Positions 1-5,262 of a DNA stretch of 5,321 nt are shown in pieces. The notes under the pieces were generated by a model that saw only the letters and a list, made by a program, of their open reading frames with translations, was not told where the DNA came from and ran no database searches. Position 1 is the first letter of the stretch. Each line of letters opens with the position of its first letter. This stretch comes from Gammaproteobacteria bacterium (GTDB taxonomy: Bacteria > Pseudomonadota > Gammaproteobacteria > Steroidobacterales > SZUA-146). The DNA is taken from contig JABDLQ010000069.1 of NCBI GenBank assembly GCA_013002925.1, positions 1 to 5,321 of the forward strand. The letters run 5' to 3'. The position numbers and the translations under genes are program-made.

Positions 1-717
1 ACTCCAGGGGGTCCGCGCAAAATCCCGAAAGAAGGTGACATCCGAAAATCCAGCTCGCGCAAGAAGGTGCTCAATCTCGTAGCGGTAATACCAGCGCATA
101 TGAAATCGAGTAGAACCAACTAGATCAGCATTTTCGCCCTCAAACCGGAAGGTCAACGCCATAATCTGTGTCGATAAGTCTCTGACGACCGACACGTATC
201 GCCGCATCTCGTCGCCCTGATACTCAAAAGTTGCATCGAGAACCTCAGGCTCTTCTTCAATAGCAATCGCAGCGAGGTTGGGGTCGAACACGTCGAACAC
301 AAACACGCCTTCCGGTGTTAAGTGACGATAGATGTTATTAAGCGCAGCCAGTTGGCTCTGTGGATCCAACAGGTGCTGCATGGCGCGAAATGGCGCGGTA
401 ATCAGACGGAAGCGGCCGTGGCCAAGCTCGAAATCTTCGATGCGCTCGTGCACAAGCGCAACATTTTTGGGAGGATTCTTTTCGCGCAACACATCCAGCA
501 TCTCACTCGAGGCATCGAGGCCAACGCACTCGAGACCGATTTTTGCAGTATTAAGTAAAATTCGCCCTGTACCGCAACCCAGTTCGAGCAAAGGCCCGCC
601 GGTCTCTTTCGCCATCGACTGGTAGAACGCAGAATCACCTGAAGGATCACGGACGATCGCATAGACGCTGTCATAAGTGCGCGCCACCAGGCGTTCGTAT
701 TCGATTTGGTAAGTCAT
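1..717 (-). CDS. Class I SAM-dependent methyltransferase, C-terminus cut by the window edge
   Basis: This frame is open from an ATG at 717 to position 1 (239 codons) with no stop, so the gene continues past the left edge. Residues 44-52 read LELGCGTGR, the glycine-rich SAM-binding motif I. It is followed by CVGLDASSEML (64-74), where D68 is the acidic residue that normally contacts the ribose of SAM. Residues 130-147 (YRHLTPEGVFVFDVFDPN) match the late-strand region of the Methyltransf_11/25 type fold. These show a Rossmann-fold small-molecule or protein methyltransferase in the cytoplasm; the substrate cannot be read from the sequence. A second in-frame ATG lies at 726 (adding Met-Thr-Leu), and an in-frame TAA at 753-751 excludes a longer start. 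Neither ATG has a clear Shine-Dalgarno. The gene is divergent from the GH16 gene, and nothing ties their functions together. Family call is firm, specific role unknown. Confidence 0.88.
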   Translation of the reverse strand, partial: MTYQIEYERLVARTYDSVYAIVRDPSGDSAFYQSMAKETGGPLLELGCGTGRILLNTAKIGLECVGLDASSEMLDVLREKNPPKNVALVHERIEDFELGHGRFRLITAPFRAMQHLLDPQSQLAALNNIYRHLTPEGVFVFDVFDPNLAAIAIEEEPEVLDATFEYQGDEMRRYVSVVRDLSTQIMALTFRFEGENADLVGSTRFHMRWYYRYEIEHLLARAGFSDVTFFRDFARTPWS

Positions 718-749
718 CAACGTCATGATAACCGGGAGGTGGCGCAGGT

Positions 750-765
750 GTTAGTCTAAGCTAAC
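750..765. promoter_or_regulatory. Short inverted repeat upstream of the methyltransferase
   Basis: GTTAG (750-754) and CTAAC (761-765) form a 5-bp inverted repeat with a 6-base spacer, 24 bases upstream of the 726 ATG of the methyltransferase. It could be an operator or a weak leader hairpin. An arm this short is easily found by chance, so this is only a candidate. Confidence 0.2.
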
Positions 766-840
766 CGTCGCGAACAGACGCCCGAAAGACCCGGATGTTC
801 CTGGCCACAGCCACCAGGCGACGAACGTGATGAGACAAAA

Positions 841-869
841 TTGACAACGTTGTCATGCAGTTTTATCCT
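841..869 (+). promoter_or_regulatory. Sigma-70-like promoter for the GH16 gene
   Basis: A perfect consensus -35 box TTGACA lies at 841-846. A 17-base spacer separates it from TATCCT at 864-869, which matches four of six bases of the -10 consensus. Transcription would start near 876 and leave a leader of about 105 bases before the ATG at 981. The -35 box is embedded in the palindrome at 842-855, which suggests repression by occlusion. The promoter is predicted by sequence match only. Confidence 0.6.
842..855. promoter_or_regulatory. Perfect 14-bp palindromic operator, LacI/GalR-like
   Basis: TGACAACGTTGTCA is identical to its own reverse complement. A palindrome of this length centred on CG (here AACGTT) is the usual form of binding sites for LacI/GalR-family sugar-catabolic repressors. 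It overlaps the -35 box of the GH16 promoter, so a bound repressor would block RNA polymerase. It sits 125 bases upstream of a polysaccharide-degrading enzyme, which fits induction by a glucan breakdown product. No regulator gene is in the window, so the protein that binds is an inference. Confidence 0.6.
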
Positions 870-916
870 ATTAGAAGGTACAGATTCCTGTCGCAACAGA
901 AGCGACTCTGGTCAGT

Positions 917-930
917 TGACAAGGTTGAGC
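917..930 (+). promoter_or_regulatory. Degenerate second copy of the operator-like site
   Basis: TGACAAGGTTGAGC matches the perfect palindrome at 842-855 in 10 of 14 positions, keeping the whole left half and losing symmetry on the right. The two centres are 75 bp apart, close to seven helical turns. It lies in the predicted 5' leader, where a bound repressor could form a loop with the upstream site or block elongation. It may also be chance similarity. Confidence 0.25.
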
Positions 931-967
931 ATTACAAAAACATGTAACACCGCCACGGCAAAAATGG

Positions 968-972
968 GGAGA
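968..972 (+). promoter_or_regulatory. Ribosome binding site of the GH16 gene
   Basis: GGAGA, within GGGGAGA, lies 8 bases before the ATG at 981. It supports that start, as does the well-formed signal peptide that begins there. Confidence 0.7.
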
Positions 973-980
973 TAAAAATT

Positions 981-2801
981 ATGAGAAAGCTGGCACTGCT
1001 TGTCGTCTCTGCGTTACTGGCTGGCACTATGGCGCATGCCCAGGTCGGGCCCGTCATCTGGGAAGAAAACTTTGAGACGCTCGACAACTGGATCCAGGTT
1101 TCCGGCAACGGTTCGTGGGGGTGGGGCAATGGCGAACTGCAATTTTATACACCTGGGAATGTAGAAATTGCGCCGGTACCCGGCGAGCCTGGCAACAACG
1201 CACTGCGGATCACCGCGAGACAGGAAAGCGGTCCGGGGATCGTAGATCAGTGGGGCAACCCGCTCCAGTACACGTCGGGACGCGTGACCAGCAAATCAAA
1301 AGTGGCGGTCCGGTATGGCTTGATCGAAACGCGAGTGCGCATTCCGGACATCAACGTTGGTGGCTGGCCGGCGGTCTGGATGGTCGGCACGAGCAACTAC
1401 GCTTGGCCGCGTAACGGCGAAATCGACCTGATGGAAATGGGCTGGACGCAGGCGTTTCGCGATTTGCATGACACCCACAATGGCGGAAACGGTCTGAACA
1501 ACTCCACCGTTAACCAGGTGACGGGCTCCAACGCCCTGTTTTATTCAGATGCTGCGGTCAACCCGGATAATCCTTCAGGCGCCGCGAGTCTCGCCTGGGA
1601 TCCAGACGATCAGTATTGCCGCCCCTACTATAATCACACCAATCCACTGGTTGAGCGTTTTTTGATTTATCGCACGTACTGGGACGACACGAGTCTGCGC
1701 TTCACAGTTGTCGATGATGGCATCGAACACGATTTGTATGCGGCCCCGTTTACGTTCGATGCTGAGTCCGACGAATTCCTGGAGCCGTTCAATTTCACTA
1801 TCAACATGGCGGTCGGTGGAGTATTCACCGATGCGTACAATCTCGGCGATCCCGGTAGCGGTGCGCCGATTACAATGCCGTTTCCTGCCGAGATGTACGT
1901 CGATTACATTCGGGTGTACGAATGGAATGGCAGTGGTGAAGTCACCCTGGGGCCACCACCGGCGGAGTCCGGATCATTCGGGATCTTTACTGATGACACA
2001 CCAGTCAACGGTGCATTGCAACCGGAGGTAAGCTCCCAGATTTATGTATGGGAAGGCACGCTCACCGATGCCGCCATACCGCCTTACGAAGGTGACAACG
2101 TGCTGGCGTGGCAAACTACCGGGGCCGGATGGTTTGGCGCCGGCATCCTGGCCATCCAGCCTCTTAACCTGTTCGACTTTGGCGACGGGCATCTGAATTT
2201 CAGAATTAAAATGCCGGCAAACGTCACATTCAAAATTGGCATCATCGACGTGTGGGGCAATCAATCCTGGATCGAGTTTCCGGCGTTTGCGACGACGTAT
2301 GGCCTGGTCCGCAATGGTGATTGGGGACAGGCATCGATCCCGGTCGCCGATCTTCGCGGTACACTGATTGACCTGCGCATGCTGAGCTATCCGTTTGCGA
2401 TCCTTGAAGAGCAGGGCACACCCGCCGCGTTTGCCCTCGATGACATCTATTACAGTACTCCGACTCCGCCGGCCGACACCGATGGCGACGGGATCACGGA
2501 CGCTGTGGATAACTGCACAACAGTTGCCAACCCGGATCAGCGGGATACAAACGGTGACGGGCACGGAAACGTGTGCGATTTTGATTACACCAATAACTGT
2601 GTAACCAATTTCCTGGATTTGCCGGTATTTTCCGATGCGTTCGGCGCTGTCACCGGCGATGCCAACTTTGATGTTGATGTGGATCTCGATGGCAACGGGG
2701 TGATCAACTTCCTGGATTTCGGAGCGCCGCCCAATAATTTTGCAGCAGCTTTCACGCAGCCACCCGGGCCCAGCGCCAACGCCTGTGTGCCGGCGTTGTA
2801 G
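981..2801 (+). CDS. Secreted multidomain GH16 beta-glucanase (laminarinase type)
   Basis: The 606-residue product probably hydrolyses beta-1,3- or mixed beta-1,3/1,4-glucans outside the cytoplasm. Residues 1-20 are a Sec signal peptide (basic MRK, hydrophobic core, AHA before Q21). The GH16 domain spans about 25-315: GGWPAVWM (127-134), the catalytic GEIDLME (146-152) with predicted nucleophile E147 and acid/base E152, then INMAVGG (274-280) and MYVDYIRVYE (305-314). The ExDxxE form with the extra residue is that of laminarinase-like GH16 rather than lichenases. Residues about 330-491 form a second beta-sandwich, probably glycan-binding and resembling the C-terminal domain of ExoP-type glucanases. 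Residues 499-533 are thrombospondin type 3-like Asp-rich calcium repeats with C512 and C532. Residues 535-591 hold two dockerin-like loops ending in NFLD, followed by PPGPS and a C-terminal cysteine, C602. A predicted promoter and operator lie upstream. Exact substrate is inferred from the family. Confidence 0.92.
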   Translation: MRKLALLVVSALLAGTMAHAQVGPVIWEENFETLDNWIQVSGNGSWGWGNGELQFYTPGNVEIAPVPGEPGNNALRITARQESGPGIVDQWGNPLQYTSGRVTSKSKVAVRYGLIETRVRIPDINVGGWPAVWMVGTSNYAWPRNGEIDLMEMGWTQAFRDLHDTHNGGNGLNNSTVNQVTGSNALFYSDAAVNPDNPSGAASLAWDPDDQYCRPYYNHTNPLVERFLIYRTYWDDTSLRFTVVDDGIEHDLYAAPFTFDAESDEFLEPFNFTINMAVGGVFTDAYNLGDPGSGAPITMPFPAEMYVDYIRVYEWNGSGEVTLGPPPAESGSFGIFTDDTPVNGALQPEVSSQIYVWEGTLTDAAIPPYEGDNVLAWQTTGAGWFGAGILAIQPLNLFDFGDGHLNFRIKMPANVTFKIGIIDVWGNQSWIEFPAFATTYGLVRNGDWGQASIPVADLRGTLIDLRMLSYPFAILEEQGTPAAFALDDIYYSTPTPPADTDGDGITDAVDNCTTVANPDQRDTNGDGHGNVCDFDYTNNCVTNFLDLPVFSDAFGAVTGDANFDVDVDLDGNGVINFLDFGAPPNNFAAAFTQPPGPSANACVPAL

Positions 2802-2868
2802 GGGCGGTTGTCAGTCCACTGAACAGGTAAACCTGCAAGGCACGCAAAATACTTTGAGAGAATAAGCT
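2802..2868. other. Convergent intergenic gap with weak hairpins
   Basis: This gap separates the 3' ends of the GH16 and TIM-barrel genes. It contains CAGG-TAAA-CCTG (2824-2835), a 4-bp stem. Just at its right edge, AGAATAA (2859-2865) and TTATTCT (2869-2875) form a 7-bp AT-rich inverted repeat with loop GCT that spans the stop codon of the minus-strand gene. Neither is followed by a clear T-run, so no confident intrinsic terminator can be called. The second could act in both directions, but this is weakly supported. Confidence 0.3.
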
Positions 2869-3714
2869 TTATTCTTCCGCGTCGAGTTCTGCCCAGATTT
2901 CCTGCACCCATTGCCGGATGAGCAGGGCTTCCGCAAACCGGTCAGATAACTCGTTTTGGTGGCGATCAGTGATTGCATAGGGTGGAGGGCCAAGTTCGCA
3001 CAGAAAAATCAGTTCGGCGTCGGAGTCATTTCGTTTGCGCCACATGCGCATTCCATCCTTCCACCATGTCCTGAAAACTTGCACCCACGGCTGGTGCTGC
3101 GGAAAATCGAGCTGCACCTGGATCTGTTCCCGGGAGGCGACCCTTCCCTGAAAACAGTCGGAGCGCGCCAGGATGGTCTGAATATAATCCCGGTCTGCGT
3201 CCGGGATGGGCAGACGCAACTCGCGATCAACGACAAAATGCGACAGATCCGCGCATAACCGCATCTCGGGTACCAGTGCAATAAGCTGCAGAGTGAAAAA
3301 CAGATCGTTGAGCAAACTGTCACGATGGGTTTCAAAGAGCAGCGGAAGATCAAATACTGCCGCATCATCCAGCCACCGGCGCACGATGGGGACAGCTTCT
3401 GCTGGAGTCAGCGGCATGATGCCGCCGATCACGTTGACCATGGTCGCATGTATTTCCTGTGCAAACTTTAACAGCACTGACAGGTCGCCGGACTCATAGG
3501 GAAACGCATTGATCATGCAATCCAGGTTGTGTTGGCTACATAAGGTGCCGACTGTGGCATAGTTTTCAATTTCAGCAACGCTGGGATCAAGACACACACC
3601 GTCGAAGCCGGCCGTGGCAATGTATTGGAAATTCTCCGCCATCGTGGCTTCAGTCACGCCGGGTTTGCGCAGTTCCATGGCCCACAGTGACTGGTAGATT
3701 CTGAGTGTCTGCAT
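2869..3714 (-). CDS. Xylose-isomerase-like TIM-barrel protein (sugar phosphate isomerase/epimerase superfamily)
   Basis: The 281-residue product has the size and motifs of the AP endonuclease 2/xylose isomerase-like TIM-barrel superfamily, whose members isomerise, epimerise or dehydrate small sugars and related acids using a divalent metal. Visible signatures are QSLWAMELR near the N-terminus, AGFDGVCLDPS (35-45), FETHR (127-131), ADLSHF (155-160) and CELGPPPYAIT (239-249). Likely metal ligands are E128, D156, H159 and E240. In related proteins the strand before the last ligand usually carries a His (pattern HARV); here the corresponding stretch reads QGRV (189-192), so one ligand may differ. 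No signal peptide is seen, so it is cytoplasmic. The ATG at 3714 has AGGAG 11 bases upstream, a longer spacing than usual. The gene is divergent from the Rieske oxygenase across 159 bp, suggesting a shared pathway. The exact reaction is unknown. Confidence 0.85.
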   Translation of the reverse strand: MQTLRIYQSLWAMELRKPGVTEATMAENFQYIATAGFDGVCLDPSVAEIENYATVGTLCSQHNLDCMINAFPYESGDLSVLLKFAQEIHATMVNVIGGIMPLTPAEAVPIVRRWLDDAAVFDLPLLFETHRDSLLNDLFFTLQLIALVPEMRLCADLSHFVVDRELRLPIPDADRDYIQTILARSDCFQGRVASREQIQVQLDFPQHQPWVQVFRTWWKDGMRMWRKRNDSDAELIFLCELGPPPYAITDRHQNELSDRFAEALLIRQWVQEIWAELDAEE

Positions 3715-3791
3715 GCCCTTGCCATCTCCTGGGTGAACGGATGTTTCTTAATCTTCAATGCTGGGTGATATTACGGTTTGACGCCTTGGTT

Positions 3792-3820
3792 TTTACTCCG
3801 TTAGCGCGCTTCGATACTAT
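3792..3820 (+). promoter_or_regulatory. Possible promoter of the Rieske oxygenase gene
   Basis: TTTACT (3792-3797) and TACTAT (3815-3820) are separated by 17 bases, and each matches four of six consensus bases. The predicted start would fall near 3827, giving a leader of under 50 bases. Several other weak pairs exist in this region, including a TTGACG at 3778, so the exact promoter is uncertain. Confidence 0.3.
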
Positions 3821-3840
3821 GAGATCTCTTTGTTCATAGT
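3816..3840. promoter_or_regulatory. 7-bp dyad, candidate operator in the divergent promoter region
   Basis: ACTATGA (3816-3822) and TCATAGT (3834-3840) are perfect reverse complements with an 11-base spacer, so the arm centres are 18 bp apart. The left arm overlaps the predicted -10 box of the Rieske gene, and the right arm ends 33 bases before its ATG. This is the geometry of a dimeric repressor site, though it could instead be a hairpin in the leader RNA. The site lies between two divergent genes and could control both. Confidence 0.4.
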
Positions 3841-3862
3841 GAATGATTCGCAGCAATTATAC

Positions 3863-3867
3863 GAGGA
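3863..3867 (+). promoter_or_regulatory. Ribosome binding site of the Rieske oxygenase gene
   Basis: GAGGA lies 6 bases before the ATG at 3874 and supports this start codon. Confidence 0.7.
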
Positions 3868-3873
3868 CTCTGT

Positions 3874-5022
3874 ATGACCGAGTGGCAGCACCATCCCGAT
3901 GTCTCCCGAACCGCCCGGGAGTTCGCCGACGCTTATACGTTGCCTGGTTGGGTGTACTCTGACGCAACGCTGCATCAGCGGGAGCATGAAAAAATATTTT
4001 GCAGATACTGGCTGTGTGCCGGTCATGTCAGCCGCCTGGCCAACCCAGGTGATTACTTCCTGGTAAATCTCGGCCCCGAATCGCTCATATTTGTGGCAGA
4101 CCAAAATGCGTTGCCACATGCCTTTTACAACGTTTGCCGGCACCGCGGTACACGCCTGGTGAATGAACCTCATGGTCGGTGCCGTGGATTTTTGTGTCCC
4201 TATCATGCCTGGAATTATGGCCTGGACGGAAGTTTGCTGGCCGCGCCCAATATGCAAGACGTCAAGGGCTTTGATAAAAGCTCATTTCCCCTCAATGAAA
4301 TCACGCTGGAAGTGTTTAACGGGTTTTTGTTTTTCAATCTGGACAAAAAGGCTCCGCCATTGCAGCAGGTATACTCCGACTTTCCGGATATGACGCGCTT
4401 TGGCACCGACGAGCTGGTGCGGGTTGGCTATCATGACTATCAGGTCAACGCCAACTGGAAACTGATCTGCGAAAACTACCACGAGTGTTATCACTGTGCG
4501 CTCGCGCACCCTCAGTTGCACCGCCTGTCGGATGTAGCCGAATTTCCACAGCATGAACATGTGGGGCGCAATTTCACCGGTGGGCCGATGGCGCTGAAGC
4601 CAGAGTTCAATACGATGACCATGAGCGGTAGAACGCAGCGCAAACCGCTGCCGGGAACAACGTCTGCTGATCACAGGTTAATTTATTATTTCAATTGTTA
4701 TCCCACGTTTTTATACAGCCTGGCTGCAGACTACATACTGACTCATTACATTTGGCCAACCGGCCCGCAAAGCTGCTATATAGAAACCGAATGGTTTTGC
4801 GCCAAAGAACAAATGGCAGAAGCAGACTTTTGCGCGGACGATGCGATAGAGTTTTGGGATATCACCAACCAACAGGATTGGGCGCTATGTGAAAATGCAA
4901 TGCAGGGATTGCAATCGCGCGGCCATCTGCCGGGTCGATACAGCCCACAAGAGTCCTGCGTCCACGATTTTGATCGCTGGTATGTCGAAACAATGTTTGG
5001 TGCGGAAGCATCGTCCCGTTAG
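3874..5022 (+). CDS. Rieske non-haem iron oxygenase, alpha subunit (GbcA/CntA/choline monooxygenase type)
   Basis: The 382-residue cytoplasmic product is a ring-hydroxylating-type oxygenase component. The Rieske [2Fe-2S] ligands are C88-R-H90 and C108-P-Y-H111, with the usual 17-residue gap. The mononuclear iron motif is NWKLICENYHECYHC (194-208): E204-X2-H207-X4-H212 replaces the D-X2-H-X4-H of naphthalene dioxygenase-like enzymes. A glutamate here, and the sequence ENYxECYHC, are typical of enzymes that hydroxylate or demethylate quaternary amines (glycine betaine, carnitine, choline, stachydrine). The third iron ligand is probably D335 in NQQDWALCENAMQGLQSRG. Length is slightly shorter than the roughly 400-430 residues of characterised GbcA-like proteins. 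Electron transfer needs a separate ferredoxin reductase, which is not in the window. The gene is divergent from the TIM-barrel gene. The family is certain; the substrate is inferred. Confidence 0.93.
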   Translation: MTEWQHHPDVSRTAREFADAYTLPGWVYSDATLHQREHEKIFCRYWLCAGHVSRLANPGDYFLVNLGPESLIFVADQNALPHAFYNVCRHRGTRLVNEPHGRCRGFLCPYHAWNYGLDGSLLAAPNMQDVKGFDKSSFPLNEITLEVFNGFLFFNLDKKAPPLQQVYSDFPDMTRFGTDELVRVGYHDYQVNANWKLICENYHECYHCALAHPQLHRLSDVAEFPQHEHVGRNFTGGPMALKPEFNTMTMSGRTQRKPLPGTTSADHRLIYYFNCYPTFLYSLAADYILTHYIWPTGPQSCYIETEWFCAKEQMAEADFCADDAIEFWDITNQQDWALCENAMQGLQSRGHLPGRYSPQESCVHDFDRWYVETMFGAEASSR

Positions 5023-5024
5023 CA

Positions 5025-5075
5025 AGCCGCGATCCAATAACGCGACCACGTAAATCGCGCCTGGAAGGCGCTCCT
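5025..5075. repeat. REP-like doublet, copy 1 (left unit truncated)
   Basis: Only the 3' half of the left unit remains (AGCCGCGAT, 5025-5033), starting three bases after the Rieske stop codon. The right unit is intact: stem GCGCCT (5057-5062), loop GGA, stem AGGCGC (5066-5071), then TCCT. The linker contains CACGTAAAT, as in copy 2. Confidence 0.75.
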
Positions 5076-5141
5076 GCGAGCGCTCCGTCACGGGGCAAAA
5101 ACCGCAATGTTGTTGTAGGTACACCCCAAGGGCATTTGCTC

Positions 5142-5160
5142 GCCCGGCCTTTGGCCGGGC
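5142..5160. repeat. 8-bp GC-rich hairpin with TTT loop
   Basis: GCCCGGCC (5142-5149) and GGCCGGGC (5153-5160) are perfectly complementary around TTT. No T-run follows on either strand, so it is not a standard intrinsic terminator, although it could slow or end transcription from the Rieske gene. It lies between REP-like copies 1 and 2 and has a different sequence from their stems, so it may be a remnant of another repeat family. Confidence 0.55.
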
Positions 5161-5168
5161 TGGCTGCA

Positions 5169-5222
5169 CGGCTTCCAGCCGCGATCGAATGCACGATCAC
5201 GTAAATCGCGCCTGGAAGGCGC
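5169..5222. repeat. REP-like doublet, copy 2
   Basis: The left unit is CGGCT-TCC-AGCCG (5169-5181) followed by CGAT. It lacks the GTAGGAG head, which is replaced by GGCTGCA. The right unit is GCGCCT (5208-5213), GGA, AGGCGC (5217-5222). The linker matches copy 1 closely, with one fewer base. Confidence 0.8.
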
Positions 5223-5240
5223 TTGTATGGTGTTTGTTGT

Positions 5241-5250
5241 CCGATATCGG
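5241..5250. repeat. 10-bp perfect palindrome CCGATATCGG
   Basis: CCGATATCGG is its own reverse complement and lies in the spacer between REP-like copies 2 and 3. It could be a protein binding site for the gene beyond the right edge, or chance. Confidence 0.3.
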
Positions 5251-5262
5251 GATGATTGAATT

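Noticed and set aside
402..674. Minus-strand 90-codon open frame inside the methyltransferase region
   Set aside because: It is out of frame with the methyltransferase, whose continuous 239-codon frame contains recognisable SAM-binding motifs. The overlapping frame has none.
683..820. Direct repeat GCCACCAGGCG at 683-693 and 810-820
   Set aside because: One copy is inside the methyltransferase coding region, and no structure or flanking similarity supports more than chance.
1974..2564. Minus-strand 196-codon open frame opposite the GH16 gene
   Set aside because: It lies wholly antisense to the beta-sandwich and TSP3 coding region, shows no recognisable domain and has no good ribosome binding site. 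It is a shadow of the GH16 gene.
3856..3861. TATAAT on the minus strand as a promoter for the TIM-barrel gene
   Set aside because: No acceptable -35 box lies at the right distance. The site overlaps the translation start region of the Rieske gene and would give a leader of more than 130 bases.
3817..4257. Minus-strand 146-codon open frame over the start of the Rieske gene
   Set aside because: It is antisense to the Rieske cluster motifs on the plus strand and has no family-like sequence.
4862..5200. Minus-strand open frame reaching into the repeat region
   Set aside because: It spans the 3' end of the Rieske gene and the REP-like repeats. The product is Arg- and Ala-rich low-information sequence with no motif.
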